Translations under genes and position numbers: made by a program
Virus record (IMG/VR): IMGVR_UViG_3300009034_000199
Location: 1 to 24,740 of that record
DNA length: 24,740 nucleotides
Direction: 5' to 3' (one strand)
DNA from: a virus
Shown: one piece after another, positions 14,324-21,024 of the stretch
Position numbering within the stretch: position 1 is the first letter of the stretch
How the letters are laid out: the number at the start of each line of letters is the position of its first letter
The notes under the pieces: generated by a model
Told to the model about the DNA's origin: nothing
Databases searched by the model: none
The model's input: only the letters and a program-made list of their open reading frames with translations

Positions 14324-14814
14324 TTACCCCATCTCTCAACGACTCTTTTTGCAGCTTTATCTAACATTTTCTGAACTTGCATTTTACCAGCATCAAAAGC
14401 TTTCTTAAACATAAAGTGAGGTCGGATACCTCTTTCCTTTATATTTCCTGCTATAACTTGAAGCATAGCATATAAATCCTTTCCCGATAATCCCATCTTC
14501 AGTCTAATCCAACCAGCAAGATTATCATAGTTCGGAGTATGTGCCGGTAATCCAGTTTCAATAAAACTTGAATAAGCTAAATTGGTTGCTACTATTCCTC
14601 GGATGTCCAAACCCCTTCCACGTATCTCACGGAATATCGAACCCCTTAAAGCTCCCGTATGAACTGGAGTTCCTCGGATAACTTGTCGCATTAAAAACGA
14701 AGTTGCTTCATCCAATGCTTTACCAAATTCTTCTCCAAAAATTGAAAGAGCTCTTTCTGGATCCTTTAGAAATAAACCTTGTAATTTTATTTCTGCTCCG
14801 AATTCAAGAGTCAT
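14320..14814 (-). CDS. Neck protein, HK97 gp10-like, 164 aa
   Basis: Head-tail connector of the HK97 gp10/minor neck family. TPVHTGALRGSIFREI (residues 50-65) is the family signature (P-V-x-T-G-x-L-R-x-S-I). VATNLAYSSFIETGLPAHTP follows, matching the N-x-x-Y-x-x-x-x-E-x-G motif. The N-terminal helix (ERALSIFGEEFGKALDEATS) and the long C-terminal helix are also usual. It forms part of the neck ring between connector and tail terminator, and its gene sits between those of both partners. Confidence 0.85.
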   Translation of the reverse strand: MTLEFGAEIKLQGLFLKDPERALSIFGEEFGKALDEATSFLMRQVIRGTPVHTGALRGSIFREIRGRGLDIRGIVATNLAYSSFIETGLPAHTPNYDNLAGWIRLKMGLSGKDLYAMLQVIAGNIKERGIRPHFMFKKAFDAGKMQVQKMLDKAAKRVVERWGK

Positions 14815-14815
14815 T

Positions 14816-15511
14816 CTACCTCTGCCATTCCAAATGTGTCAATCTATAAAGACCCAAAGCACCATAAATGGTATCAAATTCTTTTTGAGCAAATGCTGCA
14901 TCCAATTCTTTCGGGAACATAAAATCAAGATATAATTTCAATAAATCTTTTGACCGTGAAGCCCATATATCACTCTTGTCTCTGTACGCAACCGCATTGG
15001 CTCCGATAGTTGAATTAGATGTATTACCATATTTTCTTGCAATTGCTCCTGCACATAATGAAGAAGCTAAGTTACAAAATGCTCCGAAGTCTTTTTCGTA
15101 CACAGTAGAAGAAGAATCGTCTATTGTATGAGGAACAGTATAGTTAGCCCGGATAGTTCCAGAACTTGGAGTTGTTCTTAAAAATCTCAGATATTTTGCA
15201 CTTGCAGTTTCGTATATCATCCATTCTTCTCTGGGTATCATTGTTGGACTTTGATTACCCGTTGGATATTCCACATCTTGTATGTCCGAGAATCCATCTA
15301 CCCAAGATGCAAAATTACCTGTACTAAGTTCATAATCGTAACTTCCACTTGCAGAAACATCAGCCGTTTTTGTCAAAGGTCTATGCTTGGAATAAATTTC
15401 AAGAGCATCTTCTTGAATAAAAGAATTAATATCACCAGATGTAATATTAAGTTCAGCATCTTTAAGTATTCTATCAACAGCAGCATTAAAAGTCGTTATC
15501 GTTGTTGTCAT
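14816..15511 (-). CDS. Head-tail adaptor (gp6-like connector), 231 aa
   Basis: Connector that docks under the portal. It opens with TTITTFNAAVDRILKDAELN followed by SFIQEDALEIYSKHRPL, the helical start of adaptor proteins. SYDYELSTGNFASWVDGFSD and IQDVEYPTGNQSPTMIPREE resemble a widespread adaptor family with a beta insertion. Helices at 130-200 (CNLASSLCAGAIARKYGNTS, then DLLKLYLDFMFPKEL) complete the bundle. Its start overlaps the stop of the small membrane protein upstream (TAATG). Confidence 0.8.
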   Translation of the reverse strand: MTTTITTFNAAVDRILKDAELNITSGDINSFIQEDALEIYSKHRPLTKTADVSASGSYDYELSTGNFASWVDGFSDIQDVEYPTGNQSPTMIPREEWMIYETASAKYLRFLRTTPSSGTIRANYTVPHTIDDSSSTVYEKDFGAFCNLASSLCAGAIARKYGNTSNSTIGANAVAYRDKSDIWASRSKDLLKLYLDFMFPKELDAAFAQKEFDTIYGALGLYRLTHLEWQR

Positions 15512-15771
15512 TATTTTTTTCTTTGAGTTAAAATTCCACTCATAACTTTTCCATCTGGAACAGTATAATTAAAAGACCTTGCTTCAGGTGGAGTTACTCT
15601 AACATAAGATTTTTCTGCTTCTTCATCTATAACTATTATTCTATCTCCAGCTTTTAAATCAAATCTAAAATCAGTTGTAGTTCTTGTTCGTTTCTGAACT
15701 CCTGCATAAACTACTAAACCAATAATTAATAGAATTGAAATTACAAAATAAATCTCAAAAAATCTTTTCAT
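15511..15771 (-). CDS. Small membrane-anchored protein, 86 aa
   Basis: A single N-terminal transmembrane helix (residues 5-25, FEIYFVISILLIIGLVVYAG) is followed by a short basic segment and a beta domain: DFRFDLKAGDRIIVIDEEAE, then YVRVTPPEARSFNYTVPDG. The orientation and basic region favour a cytoplasmic N terminus with the domain in the periplasm. It lies in the membrane-protein cluster between head and neck genes, so it may be a spanin, a superinfection exclusion factor, or part of an unknown envelope complex. No family recognised. Confidence 0.65.
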   Translation of the reverse strand: MKRFFEIYFVISILLIIGLVVYAGVQKRTRTTTDFRFDLKAGDRIIVIDEEAEKSYVRVTPPEARSFNYTVPDGKVMSGILTQRKK

Positions 15772-15780
15772 TACATCCCC

Positions 15781-16023
15781 CTAATCTACTATTAATTTTA
15801 TTACTACTCCGATTATAGCTGCAAAAATTACAATACTACCAGTTATCAATTTATTCGATATATTCTTCAACCAACTTATGTCAGTTTTCAATCCATTATA
15901 TGTACTAATCGTTCTCTTGATTTCGGTTATATCCTTTCCTATATTATAAAGCGTAGTTTTGATTGTTGGGATATCCTCCAAAATCTTCCCTATCTGTTCT
16001 TCTACCAATTTTCTTTTTGTCAT
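15781..16023 (-). CDS. Coiled-coil with C-terminal TM, XhlA-like, 80 aa
   Basis: Residues 5-55 form a coiled coil (VEEQIGKILEDIPTIKTTLY, then KDITEIKRTISTYN). One transmembrane helix, about 59-78 (LITGSIVIFAAIIGVVIKLI), ends the protein. This topology matches the XhlA family, whose members work with a holin in lysis, though I cannot be sure of homology. The ATG overlaps the stop of the 47-aa membrane protein upstream (ATGA), so the two are coupled and probably act together. It lies far from the endolysin and holin genes at 4962-5815. Confidence 0.7.
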   Translation of the reverse strand: MTKRKLVEEQIGKILEDIPTIKTTLYNIGKDITEIKRTISTYNGLKTDISWLKNISNKLITGSIVIFAAIIGVVIKLIVD

Positions 16024-16163
16024 CCAAAAATCTCCTCTACAATTCTATCTGTTATTCTAATTACTATTTTAAAAATAAATTTACTTCCAACTCCGAGACC
16101 AAAACAAACAAGACAAGACAGACAAAACAAAAACCATTGTACTCCTGTGATATTATCGAGCAT
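16020..16163 (-). CDS. 47-aa single-span membrane protein
   Basis: A complete small gene: ATG 16163, TGA at 16020, with an AGGAGG site that lies inside the 3' end of the lipoprotein gene upstream (overlap 11 nt). The transmembrane segment is about residues 9-28 (QWFLFCLSCLVCFGLGVGSK), rich in Cys, with a basic/acidic amphipathic C terminus (IVIRITDRIVEEIFG). Translational coupling with the XhlA-like gene downstream (ATGA) suggests a holin-like or regulatory partner. No family recognised. Confidence 0.65.
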   Translation of the reverse strand: MLDNITGVQWFLFCLSCLVCFGLGVGSKFIFKIVIRITDRIVEEIFG

Positions 16164-16485
16164 GAAAATATAATCCTCCTAATTTTTTATCATGCCAAAG
16201 TTCATGTCCAAGATTTCCAAAATCGGGTAATGGATTTCCGTTAATATCATATTCGCCAGTATAAGTAGTATATATTGTATCTCCCACTCTTACCCCTTTA
16301 ATTCTTTTATTTAAATGTTTAAATTCTTCATTTAGTTTTTCTTTATCCATTACTATAATTGTAATAGGCTTATCTATTTCATATATCCTTGTAGCAATCG
16401 GAGCCGTTGTTGCACAACCATTCAATGCAATAAAAAATATTAGAGTTAATAATATTAGTGATAAGAGTATCAATAGTTTCTTCAT
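16153..16485 (-). CDS. Lipoprotein with HExxH motif, 110 aa
   Basis: A signal peptide of about 23 residues ends in the lipobox LNGC (Cys24), so the mature protein is lipid-anchored. The C terminus holds GHELWH (His94, Glu95, His98) with a third His at 108 (KKLGGLYFHAR). This is the zinc-peptidase signature HExxH, with a distant third ligand rather than the metzincin spacing. Between them are a strand and helix (ITIIVMDKEKLNEEFKHL) and YTGEYDINGNPLPDFGN. Small phage proteins with a G-H-E-x-x-H near the end occur in other phage genomes without assigned function. The ATG overlaps the previous stop (ATGA) and has GGAGC upstream. Confidence 0.75.
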   Translation of the reverse strand: MKKLLILLSLILLTLIFFIALNGCATTAPIATRIYEIDKPITIIVMDKEKLNEEFKHLNKRIKGVRVGDTIYTTYTGEYDINGNPLPDFGNLGHELWHDKKLGGLYFHAR

Positions 16486-16745
16486 TCTTGCTCCATAATC
16501 TCAATCAATTCCTTGAGAGTGATGTCGGGATTAAATTTTATAGCTATTTCAATATCTTCATAACAATAATCCATCTCTTTATATTTCCTTTCGAGTTGCT
16601 CCACTTTGGTTTTCAATTCTTTTATCTCGGCATCTTGAGATAATTCTTTAATAACATGTTTATCCCCATTTGTCGCACACCCTACAAGAAACAGTAAAAG
16701 AATTGGTAATATTTTTTTCATAAAATTAATCAGTGGAATATACAC
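16482..16745 (-). CDS. Small lipoprotein, 87 aa
   Basis: Lipobox LVGC (Cys23 from the GTG start at 16745). An ATG at 16721, 8 codons later, would give a more classical signal (KKILPILLLFLVGC) but lacks a ribosome site, whereas the GTG has AGGAG 10 nt upstream. The mature part is a charged coiled coil (VIKELSQDAEIKELKTKVEQ) ending in an acidic helix. Size and layout resemble outer-membrane spanins, but there is no matching inner-membrane spanin embedded or overlapping in another frame. It overlaps the 574-aa gene upstream and the HExxH lipoprotein downstream. Confidence 0.7.
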   Translation of the reverse strand: MYIPLINFMKKILPILLLFLVGCATNGDKHVIKELSQDAEIKELKTKVEQLERKYKEMDYCYEDIEIAIKFNPDITLKELIEIMEQE

Positions 16746-18450
16746 TAAAATTCATCTCCTCAATCAGTATATTGCCAGTTCCTGTCAAATCTTTGACATA
16801 GACCGAAAGCGTATCACCCTGGACAAGCGAAACACAACCACTCAAGGGGAAAGTTACAACCGTATCTTTAGTTACTGTAACTTTACTTCTTGTTCTACCT
16901 TCAGGAATCACTGCACCATTCTTAAATAAAGCAAACATAAAAGTTTCTGTAGAACCATCATCTGTTGCGGATATATTGATATTAACAAAAAATCTTTTCT
17001 CGGCTGTATAATTGTAAGTAAGTACGCCATTAGCAGCAGAGAACCAACTTATGCAACCAGTATTCACTGTCAATGTTCCATCTACAATGTAATATACATT
17101 TTGACTTGCAATCTGTGTAACATTGGTATTAGTTGAAATATAAGCTTCTGCAAGAGTTCCAGAGGATATGAGTACTACACCTTCAACTTGATTGCCATTA
17201 AAATCCACATTCTGATTAAAATTTACTTCTGTATTTATTTCTAAAGTTGGTGAATGTGAGATTAATTCAGCAAAGTTTCCAGTATTTGCATAGACAGTAG
17301 TTTCGCAAGTTAGAAAGCTACCAACATTCAATGTATCTGCAATGGCAACAGAAGAACTCATATCTACATGACCACCAGCGAAGACAGATATTCTGTTTTG
17401 ATTATTGGTTCTGATATAAAATGGATGATTAGAATTCGTTCCAACAAGTCCTAAAGAATCAGATGACAATAATTTAACTAAACAATTATTGGTAGTATCT
17501 AAAGCAAAAAATGTAGGGTCAGCTGCTTTTGTTACTGTTATATTATCCGTAGTTTTGAAAGTGCCTGTACTAAATCCGTCTGCCATTGAAGCGTGTTGGA
17601 AGGTAGAGATACCATTAACGTCTAAATTTTTGATAATAATTGTATTGGAAGCTATGGTTACATCTCTATTGGCAGCACAGGTAATAGCAGCTCCACCACT
17701 TGCTCGTATTGTGGTAGCACCACCACTTCTTACTGTTACACTATTAACAGAATTATCGCCTAACCAAAGATTATTACTTCCATCTAACCAAACCATTTGT
17801 TTTGACGCACCAGCTGCATTTTTAAATCTTATGTCAGTATTATTTGAAAAAACCCAACTACCTGAACTATACCCAGTTGCAAAAGAACCATGTTGGAGTG
17901 TTGACCTGTCTGCAACATCTAAAGCTCCCCCAATATTAGCCCAATTTACTACAGTCAAAGTTCCCACGTCAACACCGAAAGGCATAGTCCATCCTTGAGT
18001 TAGATAACTGTAAGTTGTAATTGCTATTCCGGTTTCATCTTTATCTCCAATAAGAACATACTTCCAATCATCATCACCTATTTTTATTGTATCAATATCA
18101 TTCTGTGCTATGGACAAACCTTGTAAAAGTCCTACTTCAAGTCTTATGACCTCATCACCAAAAAAGATTCGTGTCGCATCACCAACATTGTCTTTGTGGT
18201 AAATATAACGTCCTACATGAGCATCACTGGCAAAATAAGCAATGCCAGAACTATACACAACTTCTCCGAAAGTAGCCCCACCTGCACCGTAATAATTTGT
18301 GGCAAGGATATCATAAGCTCCCATATCCAAATTTTGTCTTGCTCCGGAATAAGGAACTTTTGTATTATCTCTTAAACTACCAATTCCTTGTCCTGAAACA
18401 ATAGTGGTAAAGCATAAAAATAAAATAAAAAATATTAATATTTTTTTCAT
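16726..18450 (-). CDS. Exported fibre-like protein with C1q-like C terminus, 574 aa
   Basis: A Sec signal peptide (KKILIFFILFLCFTTIVSG, cleavage near residue 20-22) begins an otherwise fibre-like protein, which is unusual for a tailed phage. The body is beta-rich with an internal duplication: STLQHGSFATGYSSG (183-197) and STFQHASMADGFSTG (282-296), each followed by a strand-rich unit of about 45 residues. The last 90 residues (KRFFVNINISATDDGSTETF, then GCVSLVQGDTLSVYVKDLT) match C1q/TNF-type jelly-rolls used as trimeric tips in head and tail fibres. The ribosome site AAGGAG before ATG 18450 is clear. Whether it goes into virions or to the host surface cannot be told here. Confidence 0.75.
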   Translation of the reverse strand: MKKILIFFILFLCFTTIVSGQGIGSLRDNTKVPYSGARQNLDMGAYDILATNYYGAGGATFGEVVYSSGIAYFASDAHVGRYIYHKDNVGDATRIFFGDEVIRLEVGLLQGLSIAQNDIDTIKIGDDDWKYVLIGDKDETGIAITTYSYLTQGWTMPFGVDVGTLTVVNWANIGGALDVADRSTLQHGSFATGYSSGSWVFSNNTDIRFKNAAGASKQMVWLDGSNNLWLGDNSVNSVTVRSGGATTIRASGGAAITCAANRDVTIASNTIIIKNLDVNGISTFQHASMADGFSTGTFKTTDNITVTKAADPTFFALDTTNNCLVKLLSSDSLGLVGTNSNHPFYIRTNNQNRISVFAGGHVDMSSSVAIADTLNVGSFLTCETTVYANTGNFAELISHSPTLEINTEVNFNQNVDFNGNQVEGVVLISSGTLAEAYISTNTNVTQIASQNVYYIVDGTLTVNTGCISWFSAANGVLTYNYTAEKRFFVNINISATDDGSTETFMFALFKNGAVIPEGRTRSKVTVTKDTVVTFPLSGCVSLVQGDTLSVYVKDLTGTGNILIEEMNFSVYSTD

Positions 18451-18463
18451 ATTTTACTCCTTG

Positions 18464-19111
18464 TTATTTATCCGTTTCTATCTTCCAATGAAAAGTAGCC
18501 CCTGCAACCAAATCCGTGACAGTGAAAGTTGTTGCAACTGCATAATCAAATTTCCCTCTTACCCACAATCCATCAGTGAGATAGTCAGCACCGCCTATCC
18601 TATTATTCTTTATAGTACAATAAGTTGAAGTATCCCCATTATTGAAATAATAGAAAAAATATCTTTTAACCTTATCGGTTACCGTGATAGTTTGGCTTGT
18701 TGCACTTGTTACCATTCCTGACGTACCACTTGAAATGAATATCGTTTGGTCTTCATAAACAGGGATGGGATAGTTCATGTAAATTGTTGGTCTCTGTAAT
18801 AATGCTTGATTACTTTCTATATTTGATAAAGTGGAAGCAGCGGTTGCATCGGGATAATCAGTTGGAAAATTAATAATATAAGAAGTTGGAAATCTCAATA
18901 ACTCTAATTGAGTTGCTGTCAAATAAAATGTAGCACCAGCACTCATAACTTTCAATGTTCCAGAGGTGGGATCATAAACTCCATTCCAAATATCTTCCAC
19001 TGCATAATCTCCAGTGGTAGTTGTTAGAGTTGAACCCACTGTATCCGTCCAAGCAAAGATACTTATTGGTAAACAAAAAAGAATTAAAAATAAAATTAAA
19101 AGTTTTTTCAT
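18464..19111 (-). CDS. Exported beta-rich protein, 215 aa
   Basis: A signal peptide (KKLLILFLILFCLPISIFA, cleavage after residue 20) precedes a Thr/Ser-rich beta protein. Visible segments: GDYAVEDIWNGVYDPTSGTL, a membrane-like turn, PTSYIINFPTDYPDATAAST, and a C-terminal strand region TFTVTDLVAGATFHWKIETD resembling a jelly-roll edge. The family is not recognised. It is adjacent to and apparently co-translated with the other exported fibre-like protein (13-nt gap), so the two may form one exported structure. The GGAGGAAG site before ATG 19111 is good. Confidence 0.7.
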   Translation of the reverse strand: MKKLLILFLILFCLPISIFAWTDTVGSTLTTTTGDYAVEDIWNGVYDPTSGTLKVMSAGATFYLTATQLELLRFPTSYIINFPTDYPDATAASTLSNIESNQALLQRPTIYMNYPIPVYEDQTIFISSGTSGMVTSATSQTITVTDKVKRYFFYYFNNGDTSTYCTIKNNRIGGADYLTDGLWVRGKFDYAVATTFTVTDLVAGATFHWKIETDK

Positions 19112-19124
19112 TATACTTCCTCCA

Positions 19125-19496
19125 TTACTTTGTTTCGATGTTTGCGCTAAATGTTATTTTTGGTGTTGAAGTTCCAGCAAGCGTATAAGCTATTCTTAAC
19201 CAGCCAGAAAAATCTACCTGTCTATGTCCACCAAATATTTTAGGTGGAGTACCTATATTGGCATTCGTTATCAAATCTTCTTGATAAACCGTTCTCCATT
19301 TGTAATTATCTATTGCGGGATCTACTGCGGAACATTGTAAAGAAACCTGAAGTGTGGGTGCTCCCGATTTGGCAGTTATATAAATTACCGTCATGGCATA
19401 CTCGGCAGTTCTGGCAGGAATAGCGGTTGAATATCCAGCTGCGGTAGCACCTCTATTGGACGAGGCAAGAACCTGATAATTATTAAAATACTTCAT
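19125..19496 (-). CDS. Small beta-sandwich virion protein, 123 aa
   Basis: No signal peptide. Strands throughout: NYQVLASSNRGATAAGYS, EYAMTVIYITAKSGAPTLQV, a WRTVYQEDLI turn, and YTLAGTSTPKITFSANIET at the end. The pattern (a small sandwich with a conserved Y-x-x-x-Y-I-T) is frequent in phage decoration proteins following the capsid gene. Its position in the capsid region before the exported proteins fits a decoration or head-fibre base. Not formally recognised. Confidence 0.6.
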   Translation of the reverse strand: MKYFNNYQVLASSNRGATAAGYSTAIPARTAEYAMTVIYITAKSGAPTLQVSLQCSAVDPAIDNYKWRTVYQEDLITNANIGTPPKIFGGHRQVDFSGWLRIAYTLAGTSTPKITFSANIETK

Positions 19497-19586
19497 AACT
19501 AATTCCTCCTGATTTATTATTCAGATATAAAATAATGACGGAAAGAAAGAATTTATGTTCTTCCTTCCAAAAAATATTCGGAGAAA

Positions 19587-19835
19587 TTATTTCTTTTTCT
19601 TTTTTTTCTTTTTCTTTTTCGGCTCTGGTTTCTTTTCTTCCTTCTCTTCTTTCTTTTCGGATTCTTTTTTGGAAGAAGGAACTATCGGCTCGGATTTAAC
19701 TATCTCATTCAAATCAACATCTTCCTCTACTTCAACATCCCACCCAGTAGCAGTCTTGGTTATCTTAATAGGTTCTATGTTTCTCGCTTCTACTTTTTTT
19801 AAATCTGATTCATTCTCAATCTTAAAAATTCTCAT
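19587..19835 (-). CDS. Small protein with poly-lysine tail, 82 aa
   Basis: I place the start at ATG 19835: the GGAGG site lies 5 nt upstream, and a TTG 4 codons earlier overlaps that site. The first 45 residues (RIFKIENESDLKKVEARNIE, then ITKTATGWDVEVEEDVDLNE) form a small alpha/beta unit resembling the N terminus of some capsid-associated small proteins. From about residue 50 on, the protein is a low-complexity EKKEEKEEKKPEPKK segment ending in ten lysines, encoded by A-rich DNA. It may bind DNA or an acidic virion surface. A terminator lies directly upstream. Confidence 0.65.
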   Translation of the reverse strand: MRIFKIENESDLKKVEARNIEPIKITKTATGWDVEVEEDVDLNEIVKSEPIVPSSKKESEKKEEKEEKKPEPKKKKKKKKKK

Positions 19836-19861
19836 GCTTTCCTCCAATTGGGTATCTTTTT

Positions 19862-19904
19862 AAAAAATATAGAGCAGGGGAGATTAATCCCCTGACTCTA
19901 TATT
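19862..19904 (-). terminator. Intra-operon terminator after the beta-helix gene
   Basis: A long stem (19866-19881 with 19888-19904, 16 bp with a single bulged base, 6-nt loop) is followed by a T-run on the transcribed strand. It lies 13 nt after the beta-helix stop and before the poly-lysine gene's ribosome site. Confidence 0.88.
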
Positions 19905-19916
19905 GGTATTCCCAAA

Positions 19917-20897
19917 TTATTGAATTGTTGCCAATCCACCAGCTGCTGAAGCTGTAGGAGCAGGCATATTCGCATACAGAATTCCTCTATCATTAGAATC
20001 CCAATCTGTTGCCGAAGTATCACCAGCCACTGCCATACAATCCTGTAAAACTATAATTCTGGTCTTAGAACTGATTGCCGGAATTTCAAAAACACTTCCA
20101 CCCGTATAAGCTTGGTTTACTGATGTGTACATGAATAGACATCTTTTAAATAAATTAAAAGCTCCAATACCTAATGCATCTTCAACCTGAACCAATACAT
20201 GGTTAGTTTCGTGTTCAATCCTTCTGGTGAAAATACAATCTTCAAATGTATTCTGAGAACTTTCGCCATCAAACCAAAGCTCGCTATTGGTTGCTGCTGA
20301 GCCCGCACTTGTTGATTGTGAACCAAGAACACAATTTACAAATCTACAAAAATGTGCTGCATCCAATTTTACACAAGTGGCTTGATCAACATCCATAGTA
20401 TCATTTCCTATGCCATTGAAATGAATATTCTCAAAATAGTTTCTATCACCTGTTACCTGAACACAAACTTTAGAAGTTGCATCCGCTACACCCTGATTAA
20501 TATAAAAATTTCTAAACGAACAACCAGAACCTGTTATATTAATAAGAGGATTTAATGCAGTTGCATCTGCGGTCTGAAATATTCTTGCTCTCTGATTCAT
20601 ATTCACCGGAGCACAAACTCCTACCATGTGTGTATAGCTTTTAGCCCAAGTTAACGTTGCTGATAAACTAATACCCGATGTTCCTGCCATGTAATAAAGA
20701 ACATCATTCCGCCCAGCTGTCAATAAAGCATAACCAGCCGGAAGTGTTGCTTTTGCTCTTGAAACACTTTTTCCATCATACGAATCACTACCATTTGTAG
20801 GGTCAACAAAAAATGATTTACCTTGTGTCATAAGAACGGACCCACCTGCTGGTAATGGAATTCCATAACTACTTACACCATTCGGAAATTCAAACAT
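19917..20897 (-). CDS. Right-handed beta-helix virion protein, 326 aa
   Basis: A pectate-lyase-like parallel beta-helix. The N-terminal cap (SFFVDPTNGSDSYDGKSVSR) and the subsequent ATLPAGYALLTAGRNDVLYY are typical of phage and cell-surface beta-helix proteins. Coils include INITGSGCSFRNFYINQGVA, YFENIHFNGIGNDTMD, CRFVNCVLGSQSTSA, NTFEDCIFTRRIE and NLFKRCLFMYTS, each ending in the F-x-N/D-C rung. The end (DRGILYANMPAPTASAAGGL) recurs in phage head-associated proteins. Placed right after the major capsid protein, it is probably a head spike or decoration. No catalytic residues are visible, so I do not call it a depolymerase. Confidence 0.8.
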   Translation of the reverse strand: MFEFPNGVSSYGIPLPAGGSVLMTQGKSFFVDPTNGSDSYDGKSVSRAKATLPAGYALLTAGRNDVLYYMAGTSGISLSATLTWAKSYTHMVGVCAPVNMNQRARIFQTADATALNPLINITGSGCSFRNFYINQGVADATSKVCVQVTGDRNYFENIHFNGIGNDTMDVDQATCVKLDAAHFCRFVNCVLGSQSTSAGSAATNSELWFDGESSQNTFEDCIFTRRIEHETNHVLVQVEDALGIGAFNLFKRCLFMYTSVNQAYTGGSVFEIPAISSKTRIIVLQDCMAVAGDTSATDWDSNDRGILYANMPAPTASAAGGLATIQ

Positions 20898-20990
20898 TTA
20901 CTTCCTCCTTTGGGTTATCCTCCGTCTTACACGGAGCATATGTCAAGAATTTAACTCGACTCTCTCCCAGTTTTTTTATTTAAAGATTCA

Positions 20991-21010
20991 GAGCGGTATT
21001 TCTACCGCCC
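20991..21010 (-). promoter_or_regulatory. GAAA-tetraloop hairpin after the capsid gene
   Basis: An 8-bp stem (20991-20998 with 21003-21010, one G-U pair) closes a GAAA tetraloop on the transcribed strand. It lies 15 nt after the capsid stop. A T-tract does not follow directly, so it is better seen as an mRNA 3'-end protector or weak attenuator than as a terminator. A small GC-rich hairpin (20920-20936) follows before the next gene. Confidence 0.6.
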
Positions 21011-21024
21011 TTATCTTTATTTAC

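Noticed and set aside
17489-17998. 169-codon plus-strand frame across the 574-aa gene
   Set aside because: No ribosome site, low-complexity Val/Leu-rich product, and it lies antisense to a clearly coding gene with a signal peptide and domain structure.
20918-20946. TTGACA (20946-20941) as a promoter for the beta-helix gene
   Set aside because: There is no acceptable -10 at 16-19 bp; the spacing region instead forms a GC-rich hairpin.
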